Program-made: the position numbers and the translations under genes
Assembly (NCBI GenBank): GCA_029204225.1
Contig: CM055097.1
Span: 124,001-188,000 of the forward strand
Origin: Diphasiastrum complanatum
Lineage: Eukaryota; Streptophyta; Lycopodiopsida; Lycopodiales; Lycopodiaceae
Direction of reading: 5' to 3'
Length of the DNA stretch: 64,000 bases
Notes under the pieces: model-generated
Databases searched by the model: none
What the model was told of the DNA's origin: nothing
The model's input: only the letters and a program-made list of their open reading frames with translations
Shown: in pieces, positions 42,915-54,400 of the stretch
How the letters are laid out: each line of letters starts with the position of its first letter
How positions within the stretch are numbered: the first letter of the stretch is position 1

Positions 42915-43972
42915 TTAGAGGCCTTTACTTAGCATTTGACTCACGCTAAGTAAATTCTTGGTAATAGATGGAATAAACAAGACATCCTCCAAATGAACAT
43001 TCCTATTTGTAGAGAGAGAAATAGGAATTGTGCCAATCCCTTTGATTGCACACTCACCATCATTGGTCGTGTAGATCACCCTCTTGTCATCTCCATATGC
43101 CAACAAAGAAGTGAAGTACTCTTTGCGAAAGGTCATGTGTGAATATGCTCCACTATCAATCCACCAAGGATCTAGATCTCCATCATTAACAAGCATACTT
43201 GAAGACATCACAAAAGCATCGTCATTTGCATCTTGAACATCCAAACCATCCTCATCAAGAGTAAGATTATCTTGCTTGTCTCATTGATCTCTCTTCTTCC
43301 ACAATAGAAGCACTTGAGCTTTGATCTATCCTTTTTTTCGCCACTTGAAGAAGCATCCACTTGATCTTGCCCTTTAGACCACTTACTTTTGGTTTTGCCC
43401 TTGAATTTGCCCTTTGTGAACATAGCATCCTCTTGAAATGTCGATGTAGGTCCACCTCTTGCTTGAAGCCTATATTCCTCATTGATCAATATCTCTTGAA
43501 GATCCATCAAACTTGGCAAAGTCTTTTGAATAGCAATACTTTGAACAATGTTAGCATGGGCATCCAACAAGCCATTAAGAATCATTTGAATAAGCTCTCC
43601 TTCCTTAATGCTTTCATCTTTGCAAGCTAACTCATCATTCAATGCTTTCATTCTCAAAACAAAAGTACTTGGACTTTCTTCATTATTTTGCAAACAAGAA
43701 AAGATTTGCCTTCTTAGAGTCAATACTCTAGAAGTAGACTTGGATTCATAAAGCTTCTTCAATGAATTCCAAGCTTCCAAAGATGATGTGCACTTACCAA
43801 CTTCCTTGAGAAGTTCATTGGTAACATTCATCTTTATTATGTGTAGAGCCTTCTTGGCCCTCTTGTCATACCTCACTTGATCTTGTTGTGTTGTTGGTCT
43901 CTCCTCCAAACCTACAACAATATCCAAAACATCATTCATCTCAAGAAGTGACTCCATCCTCACTTTCCACAA
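42915..43972 (-). pseudogene. C2 copia Gag and protease, frameshifted
   Basis: The Gag part (43,972-43,208) starts MWKVRMESLLEMNDVLDIV and holds the Gag core, a basic stretch (KGKFKGKTKSKWSKG) and the start of a knuckle CFYCGR, where a deletion has removed the rest (CFYCGRREIN). A different frame then carries the protease (43,244-42,915): WWIDSGAYSHMTFRKEYF with intact Asp-Ser-Gly, ending SVSQMLSKGL and a stop. Very similar to C1 throughout. Confidence 0.85.
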
Positions 43973-44510
43973 TGACTAGTTACTTGAGGTAAGCCTATCG
44001 TTGGCTTCCAACATGACTCCAATTGAAGTTGCCATGTAGCAATGACTTGATCTTCTCTTTCAACCTGCTTCAATGCACAAAGCACTCCTTTGAACAACAA
44101 CAAATGTTTTCAAAAGAAATCACCAAGATTTGAAACTATTTCACAAATTCTCTTCTAGCACTTATCCAAGCAAATCAACACATAGAATCATGGAATCTTG
44201 ATCAACCTATGATCTATCCTCAATCTAATGACTTTTGCCACTTCCTAAGATTGAAACACACTCAAATGAAGTCCAGCAACCTCACTATCTAGAGATCCAA
44301 TCAAAATTAGGGTTTTGACAAAATAACAAAAAATTGACTATTCTAAATCTACATGCAAATGCTGAAAATTTGATATGCAATCTATAAGCCACCACTTAGG
44401 CTGAACCAATGATCCAAAAATCGGCCAAATCTAGTATGTGAATTCAAAAATTGGGATTGATCAAGTATATTGACCTATTTAGTGTTTTGATCTACAAAAG
44501 ATCCAATCTA
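43973..44510 (-). other. C2 leader, truncated
   Basis: Homologous to 34,116-34,660 of C1. Similarity ends near 44,510, before the PBS and LTR that C1 still has, so C2 has lost its 5' end. Confidence 0.7.
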
Positions 44511-45860
44511 CATGATCCTTGTATAGCATTAAGATTGCATAGATTAGTAGTATTTCAAAGAGAACTCTGAATTCCTGATTTTCAGATTCATTCTTCTATA
44601 ATTGGTGATTTTCCATTACAGATTCGTCAATACTGTCAGACTAGATCCTGCTTCAAGTTTTTATCATTCAAGAGAAGAGGATTTGAACCTCTACAGGGTT
44701 AAGCCCTGCCTTCCAGGCCCTTGCTACCTATACACAAGGAAGTCAATCTGACCATTATAATGATTACAAGCTATAGCAGAAAGCATAAATTTTTTTTGAG
44801 AGACTATCAGCACCTGCAAGAAAATCAAATAAATTTGTGATTGCTACCCTATGAGCAGATCTACTATCTATTGCTGAACCTGCAGAGGAAGCATTCTCAA
44901 GGAAGGAAGTTTTCAAGAAAAGGATCAAAGAAATATCTAAGCATTCCAACTTCTAAGAAACTGTTGTTGGTGAGAGAAGTTGTTGCAGATCCGAAAATAG
45001 CAGAGAAGAGCCAGTATACCACCAGTTCAAAAGATCTGCAAGAATTCAACTAGTTAGAAGTTGCTGAGTCAGATCCAAAAGCAAAATAAAACTCCAACAG
45101 CAAAGTTCAACCACAATGGTGCACGAACTCTGTTAAAAGAAACTAATACTTGCACATTCAAGAACTTCAAACAATCATCGATAGGCTTCTGCTACTCACC
45201 AACCTGTGCAGCCAAGGATTGAAGATCCTCTAAAATGCGTCCTTGAATCACCATACATTCTTGGTGCAGGTTTTACGTGCCCCCGTGCTGTCAAGATCTC
45301 GTGCAAGGCAAGCATCAAGGACAACGTCAGAAACCTTAACTCCTACACATCGGGGATGTCACACAGAGCTGAGAAAAGAAAATGCTCAAGGAGCGTCATC
45401 TCCTGCAAATCCCGCCCTCACTATGCCAGATCCATTGTCGCAAACAGGGGGGTTGCACATCCTCAACGTCAGCCATTATTCACAGAATGTATACCAGCGA
45501 CTGAGTTCTCGTTTCTACCTGTGCTTGCTCCTTGATGTAGCAGCAACAGTAGCGATCTCCGTGATGCAGCAACAACAGTAGCGATCTCCGTGTGGCAGTA
45601 GCGGCAGCAACACCCTCCTGTGATTCTGTAGCATCTACGCCGAGATTATACTGTAACATGAGCAATGATCTGTAAAAATGCAACTTAAATGTGTTTCGAG
45701 TCTTTGTTTTTCTTTGAAAGAACCTAGGAGTGTGTTTATTTTTTTTTTTTGGTCTAAAATTGCAAAACAAAAATATTAGAAGTAATATTAGGCCTTTTAG
45801 TTACATTTTATTCAAGTTTTCTTTCACATCTTAAGCCTTGGAAGTTGTTTTTCATATAAA
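44511..45860. other. No identifiable gene
   Basis: Apart from the tRNA-like element, nothing recognisable. The plus-strand frame at 45,206-45,535 (109 residues, Cys/Arg/Ser-rich) overlaps another open frame and shows no domain. A short tandem duplication built on GCAGCAACAGTAGCGATCTCCGTG lies at about 45,538-45,612. Confidence 0.4.
44660..44722 (-). tRNA. tRNA-like 3' half (probably a relic)
   Basis: The minus strand contains a T-arm-like AGAGGTTCAAATCCTCT with a 5-bp stem and standard GGTTCAAATCC loop. It is preceded by an extended stem-loop GCAGGGCTTAACCCTGT, like the long variable arm of Ser or Leu tRNAs. It is followed by TCTCTTG, which would be the acceptor strand. A pairing 5' acceptor (CAAGAGA) and a good D-arm were not found upstream, so this is at best a partial or decayed tRNA. 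Confidence 0.3.
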
Positions 45861-46261
45861 AAAAAACTATATAAGAGCTAGACACACATTCAAAGGACTT
45901 CAAGAATACATGTTGGTTGTATGGCAACATACCATATATTCTTATGGCATTGGGATTAATAAGAACATTGATTGTTCTAATGTTTTGGGCAAAGGACAAA
46001 GCAACAACATTGGATGCTGAGCCACAAAGAAACGCAATTGGCATTGGATAAATCAAACTTAAGGCAATGGTGTTGGTGAAGAGGTCATCCAAACATTTCT
46101 ACAAAAAATGATGCGCATCATCAACTTCTTCATCAAGCACTCATCAAGGTTGTCTACATCGACAAATCTACTCCAATTTTGGTCCAAAAGCATTTACATT
46201 GCCATATTGGATTTGTTTTGTACTTCATTTTTTAGGGCAAAAATGCTTTAAGCAGGGGTAG
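45861..46261 (+). pseudogene. Possible Ty3 3' end relic
   Basis: Weak plus-strand text such as FVLHFLGQKCFKQG just before a possible LTR start resembles the tail of plant Ty3 pol followed by a purine-rich AAGCAGGGGTAG. Only position and the last few residues support it. Confidence 0.3.
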
Positions 46262-46540
46262 TGTCATGTGCTAGGCTTAGCACATTAGCTAATGATACTT
46301 TTGATTGTAAGCTTGAGGGCTTTGAAGGGGATTAATAAATCATTTGTACCCCTCTAGACCCCTCCAAGCTAATAATTAGGCCATTAGGAGATAACAGTGG
46401 TAGGTGGGAGATAACAGTGGTAGGTGAACTTTTAGAGACAGTTAACTTATTGTTTCTATGAATACTGGAATTATCGATCGTAACTTTTAAGGAACGACCT
46501 GAACAAAGGACTTAATCATATTCCTTTACGTCAATTAATA
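46262..46540 (+). repeat. Possible LTR remnant with internal 20-bp duplication
   Basis: It starts TGTCATGTGCTAGGCTTAGC directly after a purine-rich tract. GGAGATAACAGTGGTAGGTG is duplicated in tandem at about 46,387-46,427. No partner LTR is visible. Confidence 0.35.
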
Positions 46541-46554
46541 TCAATGAGATCGCT

Positions 46555-47560
46555 TTGGAACTTTACCATGGATGGTTTAAATTGGCCACTTTCTTACCCA
46601 GTTATCAAAATGTGGATCATGATATTATTGTGGAACATGCTCTAATTTGCAAGCTTACTGTGACAAACTTTTTAAAGAAGACTAGATGGCTGCATGGTAA
46701 AAACTTTGCAAAGAAGGATTTAAAGAATGTTATTGATGAATGTGACTGGATTACTACCATTTTGTATGTGAATGGAATAGATAAAGCCCAGCATAATCCT
46801 TGTTTCATGTGCATAAACTTTGTTAGAAACTTGGCATTGCAAAGATTATCTGGTCCAGATTTTGCCCCTTTTTCAGACATTGATAACAATAACATTGATA
46901 ATGCCTTGATTGTTACTAAGCATACTTTTTCTAATATACTGCCAGATGACCTTCTAGGGAAAGAAGAATTACCATTTCTTCTCTGCACTTTTAAACCACA
47001 TAAAAATACCTTCAGATGGATTACAAACGCACATGACTGCTACTTTTTCATAGGTGGCCACATTTCTTTCTGGAGCTCTTGGTATTCTGTCTCCACTCCT
47101 CATGGAGGGGGCAGGCCTTAAAGGCACATTCATACCGAAGTTACCTAAATATGGATACCAATCTTTTGGTAATGCGACTCATCCATTGATTTCTATCTTA
47201 ATGTGCCGAATAAGATCACTTCTATGTGATCCACTGACATCTCTAAGTGTTATGAAAACATCGCTCTTGATGGCTCGGATGGACTTAAGACTATTATACA
47301 AAAAATGACCTTGTATGCATTCAAATTCAGCAAAAACGAAAATCTTGCCTATAAGTGGAAATCTAATTTTGAGGATTATAAATGGAAATGGATTAGCAAA
47401 CCAGTAGAGGGCAGGTCATCAGATGGATGCTGCTCTTACAAAAATCACCTGATGGAAGTGCAATTGGTGATGGGCCACCCTGCTGACGCCTTCAGATCCC
47501 AGACAAGTCGAGTAGTTGCTCACGTTCAGACCTCTGAGCAAAGGATTCATCCATAAAGCG
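46555..47560 (+). pseudogene. Reverse-transcriptase-like gene, broken; possibly Penelope-like
   Basis: The first frame (46,555-47,045) is open for about 165 residues and ends LLCTFKPHKNTFRWITNAHDCYF. The K-x-H-K...RWI pattern resembles the early RT block of Penelope-like or telomerase-related enzymes. After a frame change near 47,045, another frame at 47,226-47,290 reads (stop)-STDISKCYENIALDGSDGL, which fits an RT motif A with its catalytic Asp. It then continues LYAFKFSKNENLAYKWKSNFEDYKW. The YxDD motif was not found. It is unlike the Ty3, copia and L1 enzymes in the window. The family assignment is uncertain. Confidence 0.4.
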
Positions 47561-47604
47561 CTGATGGGCTTTGATCTGCCGTTTCACTGGGACATGCGAA
47601 GGTA

Positions 47605-47805
47605 GAAAACGGGCAAAACGAGCTGATGAACGAGATGAAAACGTGATAGTTCAAGATCTTAGAGCGCCCCCTGCTGAAAACGTGCTGAAAACGTGATAGG
47701 GCGGGCTGAAAACAGGCAAAATGAGCTGATGAACGAGATGAAAACGTGATAGTTCAAGATCTAAGAGCGCCCCCTGCTGAAAACATGCTGAAAACGTGCT
47801 AGGGC
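47605..47805. repeat. 103-bp tandem duplication
   Basis: Two head-to-tail copies (47,605-47,707 and 47,708-47,805). Each contains GAAAACGGGCAAAACGAGC (or near variant), AAAACGTGATAGTTCAAGATCT and GAGCGCCCCCTGCTGAAAAC. GAAAACGTG itself recurs within each unit. Confidence 0.9.
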
Positions 47806-47925
47806 TTTGCATAAGCCCTCGAGTGTGGCCTTGAGGATGGGTGCTAAATTTACTCCATAAACCCCCTTTGTTTAAAAAAAACAGGCTTTTAGATTCTTGA
47901 AGGAAAGCAAGCAAGGAAGGATGCT

Positions 47926-48041
47926 AGAAAAAAAACAAAAAGCAAAAAGCAAAAAGCAAAAAGGAGTAAGCATCAAAAAGACAACAACAAGCAAAAAGCA
48001 CCAAGCAAGAAATAGCCTATTTCACCAAGCAAGAAATAGCT
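47926..48041. repeat. Short repeats: (CAAAAAG)n and a CCAAGCAAGAAATAGC pair
   Basis: CAAAAAG repeats four times at about 47,934-47,962. CACCAAGCAAGAAATAGC occurs twice at about 48,000-48,041. This is the start of the internal domain beside the PBS at 48,086. Confidence 0.7.
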
Positions 48042-48085
48042 TGAAAACAGGAAGAGTAGCGAGAAAGTAGAGAAAGCGAAAATAG

Positions 48086-48101
48086 AGCGGCAACGACGCC
48101 A
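48086..48101 (-). other. Primer-binding site of a different type
   Basis: Minus strand TGGCGTCGTTGCCGCT. This resembles the TGGCGCCGTTGCCGGGG PBS used by some plant Ty3 lineages (Tat/Athila type), not the tRNA-Met PBS of the other elements. A near copy is at 58,161. Confidence 0.6.
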
Positions 48102-48102
48102 A

Positions 48103-49000
48103 TGTTGGCTCTTTAGCATTCACACCGGCTATGGCTCTGACTAGATCGAGTTATGGCTTCTCCCAACAAACCCTCACTAAGGCTTTCCCAGCTAGCTAGA
48201 TATGGATACTAAGAGGACAGTACAAGCATAGGATGAGTATTCTGAGGGTAAGATCCGCTCTCTCTCGTTTCTCTACTTAGGAACTGATTCAAATGACGGC
48301 TTAACTTAAAATCAATGACGGCTTAACCTAAAATCTCCTCCTCTAAGGCTTACCCTACTAGAAAATGGAGGGCCTAGATTAACTTAACATGTTGCCAGAT
48401 GAATAATATACAATACAATGTGAAGTAACACAGTACATGAAACCACACAAGGGAGAACACTCAGAGAGAAAGATAGGCATGTATTGGTTCTTTTTCAAAA
48501 TGGACTCTTCCACTCCTATATATACTTGGAGTGGTGGTCACTTACAAAAAGGCACTATGGGAAAAATAGACCACATAGGCTTAACTTGGTACCATGGGAC
48601 AAACCCCCAATGGACCATAAACAAGTGAACTAACTTAAGTTGAACTTATTCAGAGTTCCAATCTTCTAGATTTAGGCTTAGAACTAAACAACTTTAAGCC
48701 GTTACAAAATGGCACAAAGGCCTAAACTTGACTGATCCAATTCTAGGCTTAAGTCTGTATCTTTTTCAAGATGGCTCAAATATTCATAGAATATCAGCCT
48801 ACATTCTTGAGCTTTGTCCAGTTGTCTAACTCCTGGCTCCATTTTCTAGAGTATTTCCACAACACACGAAAAGGCAGAGTGACGTTGGCCTGAAGTAGGT
48901 CTCCCCATACTTCACTCCATACTTCAGCACCTTCTATCACTGGGTCTTCCTGAGTGGGTTGTTTGGGTGTTGGAGTTATGCGTGTCTCCTTATCAACTTC
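48103..49000 (-). repeat. LTR next to the 48,086 PBS, outer end uncertain
   Basis: Begins next to the PBS. It shares with 58,178-58,990 the PBS-side end and a segment with CCACTCCTATATATnC...GAGTGGTGG (possible TATA) near 48,510-48,540, plus GACTAACTTAAG further on. The outer end could not be defined. It lies just downstream of the broken gag at 49,013-50,656. Confidence 0.5.
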
Positions 49001-49012
49001 TTGCAGTTGTTT

Positions 49013-50656
49013 TTAAAACTCATCTCGAAGTTTAATTTGCTCAGTAGGATTAAGATAGACTAAGGGAGTGGAGTTCTCACTTGATATGGCTGGTGGTTCA
49101 TCAGGTCGTCTATCCATTTTTTGGCTGGCTACTCTATGTTGAGCTCTAGTCATGACCATAGCTGGTAAGGTCTCAACATGAACTAAACAAACTAGGACAG
49201 AAGGTTTAGGCCGTTTTGGGCAGTCCTTCGTATGGTGCTCTATACTGCAGTTATCACAAAGAGGTGGGTATTTGAGCTTATCGGGACATCGGATGCTAGG
49301 ATGTCTTCCAGTACAAACAAAACAACCCCTCAAGGTGGGCATGGATTGCGCCGCATAGCTTCCTTGTGGAGTTGTATAACATGGCTGGTTTGGATCATAA
49401 GTGATAGTCATGGCTTCATATTGGTTTCTCGGGTCCACTTGATAACTAGCATGGGGCGTTTTCTCATATAATATGTAGCAGGATCAATCATCTGGATAGG
49501 TACTTGCGGCAGAGGTGGATTTACTGCATAAGGCTATCTAGGCCAGAACTGATGTGGGCCTGGAGGCCTTGGCTGAAAATGTCCTGGTCGCTGAAAAGTC
49601 TGTTGGGAATTGAAGTTTGGTGGACCAGGGGGTCAATATGGCCTATACATTGGTCTTGCAACTTGCGAAAAATATGTCTTCAAATGTGGGCACTCATTGG
49701 CAGTATGGTTTTGATAACAAATAGGGCACCACACATATTCTCGAGAATGATAGGTCTTTTGCACCATATCTTTAAGCACCTTTTTAGAAGTCAGCTGTAA
49801 GCTTATCTATTTGGGCTTGCTGAGTTTTTGCCAATCCATATGGTGTAGCAACTCAGTGGAATTAGAACTAGAGGTGTGTTTTGTGTGTGGTGGATCATGT
49901 TTATAGCAGGAGCCTTCCCCTTGTGATCACGATGATCATACTCATCATCGGATCCTTTGTCTCCCTCTCTGATGGCATTATCCATTACTTCGTTCAGTTG
50001 GTCATATGAGTCAACTGATTTAAGTTCTTTTCTGATAGATTTAGGTAATTCAACCAAAAAAAAGTCTGATAGCCATTTTTTCAGTGATCTCATTATCAAC
50101 GCATTCAACCTTGAGACGCTTAAAGTGCTCAATGTAGGTGCGTACAGATTCATCTCGTCTCATCTTTATATGAGAGAGTTGAATGAAAGGGTTTAAATCA
50201 ATTTAGAAGGTTTGAAGCGTTTGGTGAGGGATGTTGTAAGGGTTTTCCAGATAACTATATCGGATTCTTCAAGATTAAGGTACCATTCCTTAGCATCCCC
50301 ATAGAAAATAGGCATAGTTTTTTGTTCTTAGAGATATCACCATAAAATTTGCAGGCATTCTCAAAATCCTAGAGGAATCTGATAGGGTCGAATCCTCCAT
50401 TGCATTTTGGTGCATCAATCCTAGAAATTCGCCATTCAATTCGTGGAGCAGGTGCATCTTCATGTTCCTTGCTCATGTTGCCAATGATCAATCGTCTCGC
50501 TAGGGTGATATCACTGTAAAAATTACAATAATATGGCAGGAAATCGAGAGGAAGAGAGTGATATTGCAACAGACACACACGTGAGGTGGTCAACAAACTA
50601 GATAGACTAAAACTTGCAACATCCCTTAGCTCACACAACACAACCAAAATTAGCAC
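49013..50656 (-). pseudogene. Ty3-like Gag, broken, with double zinc knuckle
   Basis: From 50,656 down: WRISRIDAPKCNGGFDPIRFL and CKFYGDIS with LFSMGMLRNG (the front of the Gag core). Then a frame at 50,153-49,803 (SKSIRKELKSVDSYDQLNEVMDNAIREGD), a CPICYQNHTANECPHLK-like knuckle near 49,700, a Pro/Gln-rich section, and the open frame 49,438-49,013. That last frame holds CFVCTGRHPSIRC and CDNCSIEHHTKDCPKRP, two further Cys/His clusters. Several stops and frame changes. Protease and RT do not follow; the LTR region follows directly. Confidence 0.65.
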
Positions 50657-50965
50657 AAACTTCTGCAGGCTCAGACAATTATTGACTTGGTCAAAGACAT
50701 AGTGTGCGAGTTCTGAACTTCAATATTTTAGTGAAAAATAAAAGTCCTTGTGATTCACACATAAATGGTTCTCAAATTGTTGTGGTCTCAGCCGATAGAC
50801 AGACTTGTTTCACTATGTGCGAGTTCTTAATGTTGTGTGCGAGTTCTGATATACAATCCAAATAGGTGTGCTAGTTTTATTTATGGAAAAAAGCTCTTAA
50901 AGGCACATAGAATCAATTGACAGTTCAAAATTCATACTTTTCACTATGGAAGAAACTTGCACAAG
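50657..50965. other. Non-coding, GTGCGAGTTCT repeats
   Basis: No gene. GTGCGAGTTCT occurs near 50,702, 50,817 and 50,840. The same word or its complement recurs near 57,655 and 57,730, suggesting related element ends. Confidence 0.45.
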
Positions 50966-51442
50966 TGTTACGGCCATATTCAGCAAAGGACATGGAATAG
51001 TCCTAATATGGTAGACCAGCCCTCCAGTGTTCGAGATTATTAGTCACGCCTAGATTTTATTACACGTCGAGACCTATGGTGACTAATGACCTTGAGAGGA
51101 CCCAGACACTCTAATTGAGACATGTGGAGTAGTGCATGTACGTGTGACAGATATAGGCAGGACAAACGCATGAAGAGCTGTGACCTATTTATAGTTGACC
51201 TGCATGGGAATTGCATGGGTTCATGCACATGATCCTACTCTCTATATATTGAGGTAGAGATTACTTCGTTGACGACTTTGGTCTAGGTTACCAGTTGAGC
51301 TCTTCTCCTCTTGCTATCACATGGCATGGCTTGGGGGCTAGATCCAGGAGGATCTAGGTTTGGTTGAGTGGTTTTGCTCCATAGTCTCTCTTGTTGTGTT
51401 TTCCTATCCTCGTCTTAGGGGTTTTTCCTAGTGGTCTTTACA
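50966..51442 (+). repeat. 5' LTR, 477 bp, plus orientation
   Basis: It begins TGTTACGGCCATATTCAGC and ends GTGGTCTTTACA directly before a PBS. It is the opposite-strand relative of the LTR at 40,462-40,923 and contains CTCTATATATTGAGG. Confidence 0.88.
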
Positions 51443-51443
51443 T

Positions 51444-51458
51444 TGGTATCAGAGCCCG
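51444..51458 (+). other. Primer-binding site
   Basis: TGGTATCAGAGCCCG, matching initiator tRNA-Met, one base after the LTR. Confidence 0.85.
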
Positions 51459-54400
51459 ACTAAGATGCAGTCTTGGATGGGATGGAGACAAGTTCTACAT
51501 CAAATCAGAATTGGAACGCACTTGGATTCACATCCCAGATGGAGTGTTGTTTTTTCAAGGGAAATTGGGTATGGATTGGAAAAGTGTTTTCAAAAAATCC
51601 TCCTACCAAATAACAAGAGGAGGCCAAGGAGAACAAACTGTTGAGTTTGGTTTTTTGGAAATGTAATGGGTTTATATGAGATAAAGGAGTTAGCCAAAAA
51701 AGGACCTCATTAGGCTTGGGTAAAACTTGGGAACATGAATGTTGTAAAATACTATATTTTGATGGCTTCCACTCAGAATCTTATGGAATGAAAGAGGAGA
51801 TAGGAAAAGAGGATTCGATGGAGTGGCTTGTTATATCAAAGATTCTTTGGAGTACCTATAAAAGATATAAAAAAAGATGTAAGACACTACATATGGCTGA
51901 AAATTGTAGATGCTAAAAAGGAATATCTTGTTGGTCTTTGTTATTTTGCACCTCAAAAATCTGTTTTTTAACGAAAACATGCAATTGGACAATGAAGATC
52001 CTTCTGGAGAAATCAGCCTAGTATCTCCAAATTATTTTTGCATTTTTGTAACAATATTTTAGCTGGAGTTTCTCTTCTCCTCTTAATATGTACTGTTATT
52101 TTACTTCAGTGAGCTAGTTCTTTGATTTATAGTAGCTTTTAGGCTTGTCTTTTTTGAGGTATTTTCCTTGCTCTGAGTAGGAGTATACTCTAGAAATTTT
52201 TAATAGAAATCCGCTAGTAGTGGATCCTCAAGTTTCTAAGTGGCCTCCGCGGGTTCGTCATTTATGAATGTTTTTCCTCCAATTGGACCTCTGTAGATTC
52301 TTGCCTTGTTGCTGTTCATCTGTGTGGCATCTTAATACATTAATCTTAATACTTTGATATCCATTTCAATGCCATTCTGTCTGCTTCCGAATTGTCTCAG
52401 ACAAGCCATTTGACACGGAAGACCCATTAAGATCCATAGATTCAATGCTCCCATTTAGACAAAAATAGCCTTGTGTTCACACAATTTTCCCGTGTAAGAG
52501 ACCTAGAGCAAGTGCAACCATCCACCCTGAACTACAGAGTACAATAGTATTTCCTATCTGTAGTTGCTTTTTAACGTCTGATCCTCGACAACATCCATGA
52601 CATGATTGGTGACCACAACTACAAGATGAAACTTTTGAAGAAGATGAGCTTCTCTAATTGTTATTGGGACAACGTATTGACAAGCATAGATGTTTGAGGC
52701 TGGCATTGTCAAGTGTTTCCATGAGTGTGGCTTATTTGTAGCGATCTAATGTAGACTGATTCGCTGACTTATTTATTTAATTTTTGACCAAAAAAAAATG
52801 ACTTTAGGCATCTATGCCAATGACATTTGAAAGAAACAATCGAAAACCACTAGCAATTTTTGAAGAACATCCCTTTCAAATCCACCCTTTACAACATGGT
52901 AGACAGACAACATGGTATCTGATTCCTAGTGTAAGCCTTTGCAAAATAAAATAAAAAATATGTACGTTCCACCCTCCGTTTTAAAACGTGTTCAGAATGC
53001 TTGAGTTGCTATCATTCTTGTTGAATTTCGTGTGGAATATGAGAATAGTTAATTCAGAAAGAGGTGACTGTATATATTTTATCCTGGAGTTGACTGCTGA
53101 ATTGATCACCTATCAAGCTATTCATGCATATGTAAACTAAATTAGTAAGTGATACAGTTTGAATGTTAGCATACAATTGCTATTTGCCATATATTTTTAA
53201 GTGAAGCTTGAGCATTTTGAGGGCATTTGGAAAGATGCACTGCTGTTTAGAAATCATTACTTCACTTCATACTTTGTGGATTTGATTGCAATTAATAGTA
53301 GAATTGCAAGAGATCCAAGTGAGCTAAATTGGGGAGAGCTCATAAATTGTAAGAAATAGCCTTTATTGTAGTAAGCTATCGTTGCCACAAATTGATGAAA
53401 TAGAAATCAATGATTTAACCAACTTCCCGGTTCATGAAAGGTGAATCACATTTGCCTTTGGCCATGTCTACTTTTTTTTTGAATGAAAAAAAGCTACAAC
53501 TTTAAGCTTCTCATCTCACCTGTAAAGAGGACTACAATGGGGTTTACTTCATGTTTTGATAAGTTTATGACTTTTCAATGGTCAAAAACTAGTCATTATG
53601 TACAACATGACTGAATAAACATTTCTCAAATATCTAGTTCCTATCATTCTTGTTGAATTTCATGTGGAATGTGTGAACAATCAATTTAGAAAGGCATGTG
53701 TAGGTAACTATATGTCTTATCTAAGAGTTGACTGCTGAAGTGATCACCTATCATGCATATGTATACTAAATTAGTGAGCTTCTTAATTTATTGGAAAAAG
53801 TGCTATGAAATGAATCTTTCAAAGATGAATTAGTAAAGATTTGAATGTGGATTAGGTTGATGAGCAATTAAGAAGAGGCGATAACACAAAGGTCCGGGCC
53901 TATTATGAAATTACATCTAAAAATAAATAGACCAATTTTCTCTTTGATTAAAAAAAAATAGCTATGCTTAAAGCCCATATCTCTAGGGATTTGATGAATT
54001 GTAACTAATTGGTAAAATTGTTTTCCAAGTTCAAATCTATCAAGGAACTCCAAGTGCAAGAAAAATGTGGCGACATAACCAAGCACAAATCTAAAACATT
54101 AAATCACCAAAGTTCTACACACAAGTAGAGTGTGCAATACATACGATAGTAGGGACCACATGACTTGCGATGCTGAATCCCTTGGAAATAAGTCCTACTC
54201 ATCTTAGCTTTAAACAATTTCCTTAGAAACATGTGTTTCAACTAGAAACTATGGTGGTTTCAAAATTTGGATCTTTTGAAAATTTTGGTAAGTCACGTCT
54301 TACTTGTCATTTCAGGCATATAAGTCTTTATCCTCTTTCCTTTTCTCAAAAATTCATTGTCGAGAAGAAAAAGCATTTAGTCTAAAATCACCTAGATCTC

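Noticed and set aside
45206-45581. Two overlapping plus-strand frames of about 110 residues
   Set aside because: Two different frames are open over the same bases, neither with a known motif.
40462-51442. A second G1-like inversion using the head-to-head LTRs
   Set aside because: Both LTRs have a PBS on the body side, so both are 5' LTRs, and they diverge about 10%. They cannot be the two ends of one insertion.
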